Source: Pontibacter sp. E15-1
GTDB lineage: Bacteria > Bacteroidota > Bacteroidia > Cytophagales > Hymenobacteraceae
NCBI RefSeq assembly: GCF_022601975.1
Contig: NZ_JAKVIR010000007.1
Location: forward strand, 128,899-192,898
Length of the DNA: 64,000 nt
Direction of reading: 5' to 3'
Shown piece after piece: positions 44,235-53,079 of the stretch (position 1 is the stretch's first letter; each line of letters starts with the position of its first letter). The position numbers were made by a program, and so were the translations under genes. Under the pieces are notes generated by a model that saw only the letters and a list, made by a program, of their open reading frames with translations, ran no database searches and had not been told where the DNA came from.

Positions 44235-44621
44235 TCAGCGCACCATGTCCTCATCGAAGATATGGTCGAGGTGCTGGCTGCACTCCGGGCAGTTGTAACG
44301 GCCAAAATCCTCAATGGCCCGAACAAGCTTCACACTCCGGAAAGTGCCTTTGCACTGCACCAGCAACGGGCAGTCGTGCTGCTCATGGAAAAGGTCTGAG
44401 GCGTTGTCGATACAAAGCCAGACATGGTCTTGGGCCATCTCCGGGGGAATGATATAAAAATCCGGGGCTGGGCGGGTCGGTGTGGTTGCAGCCACCGTTT
44501 GGTTGGTGCTGGCTCCGACTGCCATGGCGGCGCTTTCGTCGGTTTGCTGGCACGAGAAGGCACCGCAGGCTACTGCCAGCAGCAAAATGCCGCGCAATTT
44601 TTTCAAAGGGCTTAAAGTCAT
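44235..44621 (-). CDS. Lipoprotein with a C-x8-H-x4-C-x2-L-x2-C-K module
   Basis: The 128-residue protein has a lipoprotein signal (LLLAVACGAFSC, Cys24) and a Thr/Ala/Pro-rich linker. Residues 67-114 form a Cys/His module: V-W-L-C, eight residues, H, four, C, two, L, two, C-K, ten, A-I, F-G-R and a final Cys. The same spacing without gaps appears at the C-terminus of the thermonuclease encoded upstream. A further CPEC pair near the end could add metal ligands. The function is unknown. Confidence 0.75.
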   Translation of the reverse strand: MTLSPLKKLRGILLLAVACGAFSCQQTDESAAMAVGASTNQTVAATTPTRPAPDFYIIPPEMAQDHVWLCIDNASDLFHEQHDCPLLVQCKGTFRSVKLVRAIEDFGRYNCPECSQHLDHIFDEDMVR

Positions 44622-44738
44622 TTTTCTGATGATGTCTGGCTCGGGGTTATATTGAAAGTATTTAGAGGATATCGTTTTTTGCTTGAAGGATGAAGCTGTC
44701 TTGGTCCAGGCTATACCTCGTGTGCGTCGGTTTCTTCC

Positions 44739-45596
44739 TCAGGGAGCAGTGCATACTTTATCGGCTCTGCGGCCATACTCCCGAATAGCCTCCGCCTCCG
44801 TAACAGCCAACACTTCCTGCTTGCACCGATCCAGCACATGGCAGCTTTTGGAGCGGTGGTATACACTAGAGCCGCTGCTGTTGCAGAGGTACACGGTGCG
44901 TTTGGCAGCGCCTGCGGGCAGGGGGGCAGCTGATGTTTTGCTTTTGCTGGCAGAGGTTTGATCGCGTTTCCCTTTCCGGTAATCCCAGGGGGCAACAGGG
45001 TTTGCATCCTGCCACAGGCCGCGCTTGAAGCGGCGGGCATCTACTTCCAGGTTCGCCAGGTTCTTGTCTTTGGAATAGGCCTTATAATGCCAGGCATAAC
45101 CATTGCGCACCAGTTCCTCGTTAAGGCTGCGGCCATCCGGCAACATGATGGTGCCTACGGTGCGGCCATAGCGGTCGGTGTTGTGTGCGATCAGGCGCAC
45201 CTGCTTGCCGAACACCAGATCCGAGGTGAACTGCTTCGCCTTTTGCCCATAGTCCTGCGTTTTCTCCGGGGTGTCTACCCCATACAGGCGCACCGTTACG
45301 GGCTCGCCGTTTTGCAGCAGCACAATCGTGTCGCCGTCTTTCACGCCCACTACTTTGTCTCCGGCGGGAGCAGGCGTTCGGGAGGCTGCTGGCTCAGTTA
45401 CGGGCTTATCGGCAGTGGCGGGAAAAGTGGTGATGGTATCTGTAGGGGCAGGAGCAGGCCGTGGGGCATCACGCTCCAGTATCGCCTCTTGCCGTTGCCT
45501 GAACTGCTGCTGAGCCTCTTCGCGGCTGCTTTGTTTGCAGGCGGTGCCGCCAAACAGGGTAAGGCCAAGAAGGAGAACGTACTGATACTTGCTCAT
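44739..45596 (-). CDS. Lipoprotein thermonuclease (SNase-like) with C-terminal Cys/His module
   Basis: The 285-residue protein starts at ATG 45596 to give the lipoprotein signal LLLGLTLFGGTAC (Cys20). After a Pro/Thr-rich linker comes the staphylococcal-nuclease-like domain (about 85-210) with VKDGDTIVL, the catalytic VRLYGVDTPE (Arg, Asp, Glu) and DRYGRTVG (second Arg). Residues 235-282 carry the Cys/His module shared with the next gene. It probably degrades extracellular or periplasmic DNA/RNA with Ca2+. Confidence 0.9.
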   Translation of the reverse strand: MSKYQYVLLLGLTLFGGTACKQSSREEAQQQFRQRQEAILERDAPRPAPAPTDTITTFPATADKPVTEPAASRTPAPAGDKVVGVKDGDTIVLLQNGEPVTVRLYGVDTPEKTQDYGQKAKQFTSDLVFGKQVRLIAHNTDRYGRTVGTIMLPDGRSLNEELVRNGYAWHYKAYSKDKNLANLEVDARRFKRGLWQDANPVAPWDYRKGKRDQTSASKSKTSAAPLPAGAAKRTVYLCNSSGSSVYHRSKSCHVLDRCKQEVLAVTEAEAIREYGRRADKVCTAP

Positions 45597-45708
45597 GGGT
45601 TTCCGGATTTCAAACCTGCACACTGAAGCGGATTTTCATATACCTCGTCGTGTTTGCCACGCCAACAGGTGGCCTGCACCACCGGCTACCGATGGTGCCA
45701 GCAAAGGC

Positions 45709-45882
45709 CTAGTGCTGTTGCAGCGCAGCAGGCACCTCATCGCTCGCCGCGTCGGCTGTGTCGGCGGGTTGCGTTGCTTCTTCAGTGGCGGGCATATGGG
45801 CATCAGCCGGTTTTTCCTGGGTGCACGAAACGCCTATAAACAGGCTCAGCGCGAAAAGTAATCTATACACGGTGCTCTTCAT
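45709..45882 (-). CDS. Very small lipoprotein, Ala/Thr/Asp-rich
   Basis: ATG 45882 gives a 57-residue protein: signal MKSTVYRLLFALSLFIGVSC with lipidated Cys20, then a low-complexity acidic tail (EEATQPADTADAASDEV). The long upstream extension of the frame has no coding character. It lies 112 bp upstream of the thermonuclease gene on the same strand. The function is unknown. Confidence 0.65.
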   Translation of the reverse strand: MKSTVYRLLFALSLFIGVSCTQEKPADAHMPATEEATQPADTADAASDEVPAALQQH

Positions 45883-46070
45883 CGGTTTAAATTTTGGTTG
45901 TGAAGCGTATTTGGAAGATGAAGTTATACCTTTATTTTGAATTTTGCTGAAGGAAATCTGCCTTTGCGCGATGAATATGTGAATGCGGGTTCGTCGCAAG
46001 CAGGGTAAGCACCCATATTTTACAGTATGATGCCCACAGCGCTGTCGCTGAACCGGAGGGAAAGTCAGTT

Positions 46071-47270
46071 TCAGTATTTGCCCTCCACGTTCTCCATATA
46101 CTTCTGCCCGGAGCCCGTGTTGAGCAGCAGCACCTGCTCTTCCGGCTGGATAAGGCCGCTGTCGAGCAAATTGCGGCAGGCCATCCAAAGCGCTGCGCCC
46201 TCGGGGGCAACAAACAGGCCCTCAGACCTGCTCAGTTCCTGCATGCCGCGCACCATCTCCTCCTCCGACACACTGACGGCCGTACCTCCGGATTCGAAAA
46301 GCACCTGGAGCATGAGCTGCTCGCCAATGGGCCTGGGCACGGCCAGCCCGTTTGCGATGGTGGACTGGCCTATATACTGCTGCGCATTTTGCTGTCGACC
46401 GAAGAACGTCTCGACCAAAGGCATGCAGTTGGTCGCCTGCACCGCAACCATCCTCGGAAGTTGCACATCAGGCGCGAGCCACCCGATGGACTTCAGCTCG
46501 TGAAAGGCTTTCCAGATTCCGATCAGGCCGGTGCCGCCACCAGCGGGGTAGAGGATAACGTCGGGCAGCTGCCAGCTTAACTGCTCGGCAATCTCGTAGC
46601 CCATGGTTTTCTTGCCTTCCAGCCGGTAGGGTTCTTTCAGCGTAGACACATCCAGCAGGGCCTCGTCGGCGTTGAGGGCTTTTGCTTTGGCGGCGCAGTC
46701 ATTTATCAAACCATCCACCAGGTGCACCTCTGCGCCATACCAGTAACACTCCTCCCGAAAGGCCTTCGGCGTGTGCCGCGGCATCACCACCACGGCTTTC
46801 ATACCTGCCCGGGCACAGTAGGCGGCCATCGCGACACCCGCGTTGCCGGCTGTGGGAATGATGCATCCCTTCACCCCGAACTCCTTCGCCTTCGACACCG
46901 CCATGCTGAGGCCGCGCGCCTTGAAAGAGCCGGTTGGGTTCTGGCCTTCGTCTTTGAGCAACAGTTCTCGGAAGCCATACCTGCCGGCGAGGGTATGGAG
47001 TTGCAGGATAGGCGTAAACCCCTCGCCCAGGCTCACGATGTTTTCTTTTTGGATAACAGGCAACAGCTCGTGGTAGCGCCACATGGTGGCCTCGCGGTGG
47101 CACAGCGCTGCTTTGCTGAGCGGCTCGTCGAGGGTATAGCTGGCCAGCAACGGCATCTGGCAGCAGGCGGACAGTGTTTGCAGTTCAGAGGCAGGGTATG
47201 ACTGTTTGCAGACAGAGCAAGTGAGTGAGTGGAGAAGGCTTGTAGACGTGGTTTTTTGTTCGGTTTTCAT
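46071..47270 (-). CDS. thrC: Threonine synthase
   Basis: This PLP enzyme converts O-phosphohomoserine to threonine. The 399 residues begin with a zinc-ribbon-like segment (C18-SVC21 and AC36C37), a feature of one threonine synthase class. The PLP lysine is Lys117 in NPTGSFKARG; TAGNAGVAMAAYCARAG binds the phosphate side and YPAGGGTGLIGIWKAF the cofactor phosphate. Other fold-II enzymes are possible, but the N-terminal ribbon favours ThrC. No other threonine genes are adjacent. Confidence 0.88.
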   Translation of the reverse strand: MKTEQKTTSTSLLHSLTCSVCKQSYPASELQTLSACCQMPLLASYTLDEPLSKAALCHREATMWRYHELLPVIQKENIVSLGEGFTPILQLHTLAGRYGFRELLLKDEGQNPTGSFKARGLSMAVSKAKEFGVKGCIIPTAGNAGVAMAAYCARAGMKAVVVMPRHTPKAFREECYWYGAEVHLVDGLINDCAAKAKALNADEALLDVSTLKEPYRLEGKKTMGYEIAEQLSWQLPDVILYPAGGGTGLIGIWKAFHELKSIGWLAPDVQLPRMVAVQATNCMPLVETFFGRQQNAQQYIGQSTIANGLAVPRPIGEQLMLQVLFESGGTAVSVSEEEMVRGMQELSRSEGLFVAPEGAALWMACRNLLDSGLIQPEEQVLLLNTGSGQKYMENVEGKY

Positions 47271-47343
47271 GAGTATATATACGCTATTTGGGAGCTAAAT
47301 AGCACATCTGCCATGACGAAACAAAACGGTAAAAGGGAATAGG

Positions 47344-48249
47344 TTATTCCATTTTGGAATACATGCGTTTCATGAAGTCCATGAATTCTTTGTAGGGGGC
47401 ATTGTTCTCGGTGCCTTTGCGCTGAATGAAGTTGAAGTTCCTTGTCACGGTGAGGCCCGCGATGGGCACTTCTATAAGCTCGCCAGACTGCAGCTCCTTC
47501 AACACAGCCTGCCGGGGCAGAAAGGCAAGGCAGGTATCCACACGCACAAAGTTTTTCAGCGCCTCGGTACCTCCCAGCCTTATTTTAACGGGCAGGTCAG
47601 GCAGCTTTACCTGGAGTTTCTCCAATGCGTCGGCCAACACGGCCAGCGTGCCCGAGCCAGCCTCCCGCAACGCCAGCGGGATATGGTATAAATCCTGCAC
47701 CTCCACCGGGTCCTTTTTCAGCGGGTTTCTGAATGAGCAGACGGCGATGACCTCATCGGTAATGAAAGGGGTATAAGTGACGTTGCTCAGCTTGTTCACC
47801 CCCTCCACAATCCCCAGATCAATCTCATGGTCGAGAAGGGCTTTGAGGATGTTCTCGCTGTTGCGGTTTTTCAGGGAAAGCTGCGCCTGCGGGTGCTGCT
47901 GCAGGTAAGCGGACAATACCGGGGGAAGCATGTAGAGCGAGACGGTGGTACATGCCCCCAGCGCCAGGTTCACCCTGGGAGCGAAGTGCTCGTTCAGGTC
48001 GCTAAGTTCCTGATGAAGCTCCTGCTGCAATTGTTTGGCCTCCAGTAGTTTTTGGTACAGGAGCTTTCCGGCAGCCGTGAGGCTGATGCTGTTGCCGCTC
48101 CGCTCAAACAAACCCGTTTTGTAAAAATCCTCCAGCCCCTTTATCTGCTTGCTGATCGCCGACTGGCTGATGAAAAGGGCCTCGCTCGCCTTGGTGAAAC
48201 TCAGCACCCTGGCCACTTCCAGAAAAATCATATGTTTGTGTGAGAGCAT
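47344..48249 (-). CDS. LysR-family transcriptional regulator
   Basis: The 301-residue regulator starts at ATG 48249 (MLSHKHMIFLEV). The helix-turn-helix is FTKASEALFISQSAISKQIKGLE, followed by a linker helix and the substrate-binding domain (residues about 90-295, with DLGIVEGVN and PLALREAGSGT). The effector-binding SGT motif resembles CysB/CysL-type members. It lies directly upstream of thrC on the same strand rather than divergently, so its target is uncertain. Confidence 0.9.
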   Translation of the reverse strand: MLSHKHMIFLEVARVLSFTKASEALFISQSAISKQIKGLEDFYKTGLFERSGNSISLTAAGKLLYQKLLEAKQLQQELHQELSDLNEHFAPRVNLALGACTTVSLYMLPPVLSAYLQQHPQAQLSLKNRNSENILKALLDHEIDLGIVEGVNKLSNVTYTPFITDEVIAVCSFRNPLKKDPVEVQDLYHIPLALREAGSGTLAVLADALEKLQVKLPDLPVKIRLGGTEALKNFVRVDTCLAFLPRQAVLKELQSGELIEVPIAGLTVTRNFNFIQRKGTENNAPYKEFMDFMKRMYSKME

Positions 48250-48466
48250 CGCTGGTACAGGGTCTGTGGTTCCTTCTTCTCCTCCCGAAGACACGCAATT
48301 TAAGGGATTTACTCAAAAAAAATCATCAAATGCAAAGAGGGAGTTGAGATAGGACACGGGCAGTTTTCCATACCCTCCCTGCCATGTTGTTAGGTATAAA
48401 CGGCATCTTGGTAAGCCCGCACACCGCCATAAAACGCTGCACGATGCCAGTCTGTAGGTATAACGC

Positions 48467-48506
48467 AAAAAAGGCTGACAGCCCGTGTTTGGGCAGCAGC
48501 CTTTTT
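48467..48506 (-). terminator. Terminator of the lipoprotein gene at 48528
   Basis: AAAAAAGGCTG (48467-48477) pairs with CAGCCTTTTT (48497-48506), with GCCC/GGGC inside the loop. On the minus strand it ends in a T run 22 bp after the stop. Confidence 0.8.
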
Positions 48507-48527
48507 AAAATCTGTGGGTGACGGTTG

Positions 48528-49166
48528 CTATTCTGCCAGCTTGGCCACAATCGGGTTATAGCCGCTGTTGGCCAGACCAAACAGCCCATATACCGTTTCG
48601 CCGGGCAGAAGCTTTCGATTCGCCAGGTTGTAGCGCTGCAGGTCGCCCAGCATTTGCTTGTTGGCGCTGCCAGCTATGGACATGTTGAGAATGGTGAGGC
48701 CCGGTGCCAGGATCAAGCCTATTGGAAATGAGTTTTGTTCAATTTCCATACCATTGGTTTGCGAAGTCGTTGTGATCTGAACCGGAAAGAGAAGCAGGTA
48801 TAGCAAGTAGGAGGGGACGCTCTGCTTAATCTGGCTGTGCACCATCTCCGGCGCCAACGGCATGACCTGCTGTTGGCCTATAAAATACCGGATGTCCTGG
48901 GACGTATCCAGAATTCGGTCTGTGTTGTTGGTGATCTTTACTGCGACCACCTGCAGCATCTTGCGCTTTTCCTTTTTCGCATACTTCTTGTTGTTGCTCA
49001 GCGCGTACACATCGTACTTGTAATTAAAGAGCAGGCCATTGTCCTCTGTCTGGGCATTGTAATAAATGCCTTCTGGACTGAGCAGTTTGTAATTGGACGC
49101 ACAGCTGGAACACAGCAGCAGCATGGCCAGCAGGACGCTGGCCACTTGGGTAAAGTTTGTTTTCAT
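48528..49166 (-). CDS. Uncharacterised lipoprotein
   Basis: The 212-residue protein has a lipoprotein signal (VLLAMLLLCSSC, Cys22). The mature part is mostly beta (LLSPEGIYYNAQTEDNGLLFNYKYDVYAL) with a hydrophobic stretch near residues 118-128 (SYLLYLLLFPVQ) and another near 150-165. No known domain was recognised. It stands alone with its own terminator; a 19-bp hairpin lies upstream at 49240-49285. Confidence 0.75.
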   Translation of the reverse strand: MKTNFTQVASVLLAMLLLCSSCASNYKLLSPEGIYYNAQTEDNGLLFNYKYDVYALSNNKKYAKKEKRKMLQVVAVKITNNTDRILDTSQDIRYFIGQQQVMPLAPEMVHSQIKQSVPSYLLYLLLFPVQITTTSQTNGMEIEQNSFPIGLILAPGLTILNMSIAGSANKQMLGDLQRYNLANRKLLPGETVYGLFGLANSGYNPIVAKLAE

Positions 49167-49239
49167 AAAACAGGGGTATAGACTTTTGTAGCTACAATGT
49201 ATAGCAGCACAAATAAAAAAGAGAAATGCGATAAATGCA

Positions 49240-49285
49240 AGACCCCATATATTTAAAAATTTATAATTTTAAATATATGGGGTCT
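49240..49285. repeat. 19-bp perfect hairpin downstream of sbcC
   Basis: AGACCCCATATATTTAAAA (49240-49258) and its exact complement (49267-49285), with the AT-rich loop ATTTATAA. It lies 37 bp after the sbcC stop on the minus strand and may be a terminator. Confidence 0.65.
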
Positions 49286-49321
49286 GTGCTAAGGTATGAC
49301 TTGTAATAGCTTGGCTTTGCT

Positions 49322-52300
49322 TTACCAGCCCACCACGTCCAGGGTGCTCACCCCACCGGCTTTTTTCTGGATCCTGACCTGGGCGCTGATGCGCTCCTTC
49401 AGCGCCTCGACATGCGAGATAATGCCGATCATCTTGCCGCTGGCCTGCAGGCTTTCCAGGGTGGTGATGGCAGCATCCAGCGTCTCAGCGTCCAGGGTGC
49501 CGAAGCCCTCATCGATAAACAGGGAGTTGATTTGGGTGCGCCTTCCGGCGAGGTCGGACAGGCCAAGCGCCAGCGACAGGCTCACCAGAAAGCTCTCGCC
49601 CCCCGACAGCGTGTTCATGGGCCGCACGCTCTCTGCCTGGTAGGTATCCACGATCAGCAGTTCCAGGTCTTCGGCAGCGGATTTGAGGATTCGGTAGCGG
49701 TCGTTGAGTTTCAGCAAATGGCGGTTCGCCAGCTCCACCAGCCGTGCCAGCGTGAGGCCCTGGGCAAACCGGCTGAACTTGTTGCCGTCGGCAGAGCCGA
49801 TCAGTTCCGCCAACTGGTTCCAGCGGTTGCATACCAGCTGCTGCGCCTGCAGTTGTTGGGCCAGGGCCTGGTTCTTCGCGCGTTGTTCCGCATCTTGATC
49901 CAGCAACTGCTGCGTGCGGGCGCGCTGCCCGATAAGCTCACGCTGTGCCTCGGTTTTACCGCTAAAAGCTGTCTGGAGAGACTCCGCGTTTTCGTCGGTC
50001 AGCTGTTGTGCCTGTGTTGTCTCCAGCTCATGGTGCACATCGCTCAGGGTCTTGCGCAATTCGGTCAGGTGCTTTTCGGTCTGGGCCTTCAGGTTTGCCA
50101 GCCGGTCGGCTTCGTCGCGGCCGAGCAGCATCTGGCTCAGTGCTTCTATGGTGGCGATGCCTTTTTGCTGTAGCACCCGCAAGAGACCGTCGCGCAACGT
50201 ATCCAGCAACGACTTGTTTTTCTGGTGGGTATGGGTGCATTCTGCCTGGCGTTGGCGCGCTTCGCGCAGCTCCTGTTGCTTTTGCAGGTGTTTGGCGCGA
50301 GCTTCCTCAGCCTGGTTGGCGAGTAGGCGCAGTTCCTGCTGGGCCGACTGGCGCTCCTGCAGTGGCAGCTTGTCGCCGAACAGCTGCTCACGGGCTGTTT
50401 TTACATCCGAAAGCCTGGCGTGTTCCTGCTTTAAGGCTTCCTGATGCGTGTCTAGCTGCTGCTGCTTTTCCTGCACACGTTCCGTCAGGTGTTTCACCTC
50501 GGTGTTTACCTGAGCATACTCCTCCCGCATTTGCTGCAGGGCCTGTGTTTTTTGCTGATACTGCGCGGCTTGCTGCTCCAGGGTCTGCACCAACTCGTGC
50601 CGGGTATCTGGGGTATAGCGCAGCCCATACGCCGCCGCAAACGACGCTGCCACTTCCGTGTGTGCCTGTGCCTGTTCCTGTTCATCGCGTACCAGCAACA
50701 ACAGCTTCTGCAACTGCTCCTGCTGGTGCTGTGCCGCCTGCGCCTGCTTTGCTGCCTGCGCTTCTGCCCGTATGTGCGCTTCGCGGTTCTGCTGTGTCTC
50801 CTGGTTTATTTGCTCGAGTTCACGGCCAAGGGCGCGGGCCTGGGCCAGCGATCGCTCCACCTGCTCCAGCGCCTGTTGCGCTGCCAGCACGCGTTGCGAC
50901 AGGCGCTCGGTTTCATCAATCGCGATGTCATCACCCGGGGCGATTCCTGAGAAGGACGCGTGCAGCCGGGCCAGTTCCTGCGCTGTATCGGTTTGCGCCT
51001 CACGGACTGTCTGCTGTTTTTGCTGCAGCGCGTTTACCTGCAATTGTAGCGCCTGGGTTTCCTGCGTCAGTTCCTTTACCAGTGTTTGCTGCTGTTCGCG
51101 CCGGTGTTCTTCCTCGGTTACGTTGCTATGGTAGTTGCCCTCCACAAAGGGGTGGTGCGCTGATCCGCACAGCGGGCAGGGATGTTCCGGCTGGAGGGTC
51201 AGGCGGGCGGCTTCGTATTTTTGTATTTGCTGCTGCAGCAGCACCAGTTTCTGCAAGTCCTCCAGGCGCTCGCTTGCCTCGTGGTGCCGTTGCTGGATGT
51301 TGGCTAACTGTACCTGCTGCTTGCTCAGTTCCTGCTCCTGGTGCGCAAACAAACGGGCGAGCTCCTGCTGTTTCTGTGTTTGCTGCCGGTGCTGGCGGGA
51401 GAGTTCAAGCAATTTCTCGGAACGCGCCAGCAAGCGTGGTTGCTCCTGCATCGACTGCTCCAGTTCATCGATGGTTTTATCGGAGAGCAGGGCTTGCAGT
51501 TGCACCAGCTTTTCCAGTTTCCGGGTATGGAGTTGCTGGTGTTGGGCCGTGTGCTGCTGCAGGGTGGTGGCTAACTGACTTTGCAGTAAGGTCTGCCGCT
51601 GCTCCTGGGCCTGTAGTTCCTGCTGCTCCTGTTTATACCTGTTTAGGCGTTGCTCCGCTTCCTGCAGGGCTTTTACCGTGCTTTTCAGCTCGTGGAGGTT
51701 TTCCTGTAGGTCTGCCAGGCGCTGCTGGTCTTCCAGCCATTGCTTGATAGTGGTGGCTTCCTGCGTCAGGCTGGCCAGGTGCTCTTGTTTTTTCTGAAGC
51801 TGCGCCTGCTCCTGGGTATGCGCCTCTTCCAATTGCACGTAGGCCGCTTTGTCTTTTTTATAGGCCTCCCGGATAGTATGCAGCTGATGATCCAGTTGGG
51901 TTACCTGCTCCAGCAACGGCTCCAGTTTTAGGAGGGCCTCTTCCTGAAGCTGGTGTGCCTTGCCTGCCTCGATGGCCGCCTGCCCGGTTTGCTCGAGCTC
52001 AGCCTCCAGCGCCGGCACTTGCTTGTCTAGCGTCAGGAGCTGTTCCTGAACTTCCACCACTTTGCTGCTGGCGTTCTTGATCTCGGTTAGTTCGCCTACA
52101 TACTGGTGGGCCTGCTCATGCTGCGCCAACTTCTGGAAATCAGGCTGTAGCTGGGCGAGTTTCTGTTCCTGTTCCCGCAGGGCTTCCTGGTGCTGTTGTT
52201 TTTTTGCCTGCAACAGCTGCAAATGCTGTAGCCATTGTAGCTGTTGCTGCACCCGGTCAATATCCTTCTGGAGCGTTTCTTCCTCTTTCCGTAAGTCTGT

Positions 52301-52969
52301 GATACTTTGCACGTAAGCGAGCCGCTGTTCTTCGGGCAACAAGTGGCTGTCTTTGAGGCGGCCTTCCAGCTGATCGCGTGTAAGCCGCTCGTTTCTCGCC
52401 TTTTCGTAGGCTGATTTTGATATCTCCGAGTAGATGCCCGTGTCGGTGATTTTCTCCAGCAGGCTGCTCCGCTCGTTTGCGCTCGCCTTCAGGAAGCGTG
52501 CGAAATCCCCCTGCGACAGCATGACGGAGCGCAGAAACTGGCTGTAATCCAGACCGCAGAGCTCAGCTACCTTGTCCGGTACCTGGCTTGGTTTCAGGTC
52601 AAAGGGTTTGTCGTCGGCCAGATCGCACAGTTCCATGTGCACGGGCTGCATGTTGCCGTCGGCCTTGCCGCGGCTGCGCCGGATATGCCACCGCGAGCGG
52701 TAGCGCGTTCCGTCTGCCTCAAACTCCACCTCCGAGAAAGATTCTGCCGTATGCCGCGTCATCAGCTCAAGTGGCTTGTCGTTGCTGTGGCGGTGCACCA
52801 GGCCATACAGGCCCACCGTGATCGCGTCCAGCACAGTGGTTTTGCCCGCTCCCGTCTGCCCCGTGATCGCGAAAAGCCCTGCATCGGCCAGTGGGCTCTG
52901 GTCAAAGCGGATCTCGTGCTCACCTTTCAGCGAGTTCAGGTTGAGGAAACGGACGGAGAGGATTTTCAT
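49322..52969 (-). CDS. sbcC: SbcC-type SMC-like exonuclease ATPase subunit
   Basis: The 1215-residue ATPase subunit of the SbcCD (Mre11-Rad50-like) complex processes DNA hairpins and blocked ends. Walker A GQTGAGKTTVLDAI is near residue 38, then a long Gln/Glu-rich coiled coil interrupted by the zinc hook CPLCGSAHHPF near residue 605. The second coiled coil leads to the ABC signature LSGGESFLVSLSLALGLS, Walker B NSLFIDEGFGTLDAE and a switch histidine (GIISHVE). The gene follows sbcD with a REP element in the 110-bp gap. Confidence 0.94.
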   Translation of the reverse strand: MKILSVRFLNLNSLKGEHEIRFDQSPLADAGLFAITGQTGAGKTTVLDAITVGLYGLVHRHSNDKPLELMTRHTAESFSEVEFEADGTRYRSRWHIRRSRGKADGNMQPVHMELCDLADDKPFDLKPSQVPDKVAELCGLDYSQFLRSVMLSQGDFARFLKASANERSSLLEKITDTGIYSEISKSAYEKARNERLTRDQLEGRLKDSHLLPEEQRLAYVQSITDLRKEEETLQKDIDRVQQQLQWLQHLQLLQAKKQQHQEALREQEQKLAQLQPDFQKLAQHEQAHQYVGELTEIKNASSKVVEVQEQLLTLDKQVPALEAELEQTGQAAIEAGKAHQLQEEALLKLEPLLEQVTQLDHQLHTIREAYKKDKAAYVQLEEAHTQEQAQLQKKQEHLASLTQEATTIKQWLEDQQRLADLQENLHELKSTVKALQEAEQRLNRYKQEQQELQAQEQRQTLLQSQLATTLQQHTAQHQQLHTRKLEKLVQLQALLSDKTIDELEQSMQEQPRLLARSEKLLELSRQHRQQTQKQQELARLFAHQEQELSKQQVQLANIQQRHHEASERLEDLQKLVLLQQQIQKYEAARLTLQPEHPCPLCGSAHHPFVEGNYHSNVTEEEHRREQQQTLVKELTQETQALQLQVNALQQKQQTVREAQTDTAQELARLHASFSGIAPGDDIAIDETERLSQRVLAAQQALEQVERSLAQARALGRELEQINQETQQNREAHIRAEAQAAKQAQAAQHQQEQLQKLLLLVRDEQEQAQAHTEVAASFAAAYGLRYTPDTRHELVQTLEQQAAQYQQKTQALQQMREEYAQVNTEVKHLTERVQEKQQQLDTHQEALKQEHARLSDVKTAREQLFGDKLPLQERQSAQQELRLLANQAEEARAKHLQKQQELREARQRQAECTHTHQKNKSLLDTLRDGLLRVLQQKGIATIEALSQMLLGRDEADRLANLKAQTEKHLTELRKTLSDVHHELETTQAQQLTDENAESLQTAFSGKTEAQRELIGQRARTQQLLDQDAEQRAKNQALAQQLQAQQLVCNRWNQLAELIGSADGNKFSRFAQGLTLARLVELANRHLLKLNDRYRILKSAAEDLELLIVDTYQAESVRPMNTLSGGESFLVSLSLALGLSDLAGRRTQINSLFIDEGFGTLDAETLDAAITTLESLQASGKMIGIISHVEALKERISAQVRIQKKAGGVSTLDVVGW

Positions 52970-53039
52970 GTATATATGAGGTATTGATAAGGAAAGCGTG
53001 TGCGGGCAGCTTCTGGGGGCTGCGCTTTATGGCTGGTAA

Positions 53040-53072
53040 GACACTCACAGGTCTTGCAGACACTGTGAGGTC
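53040..53072. repeat. Solitary REP-like hairpin between sbcD and sbcC (element E)
   Basis: GACACTCACAGGTC, loop TTGCA, GACACTGTGAGGTC: the same unit as elements B and D at the RAYT locus with a changed loop. It lies 8 bp after the sbcD stop on the minus strand, inside a putative operon. Confidence 0.85.
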
Positions 53073-53079
53073 TGTGTTG

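Noticed and set aside
44711..45040. 109-residue minus-strand frame inside the thermonuclease gene
   Set aside because: It is an out-of-frame shadow of the nuclease C-terminus, whose own frame has the catalytic and Cys/His motifs.
50008..51747. 579-residue plus-strand open frame
   Set aside because: It is antisense to the sbcC coiled coil; the Ala/Pro/Arg-rich translation arises from reversed Gln/Leu/Glu codons.
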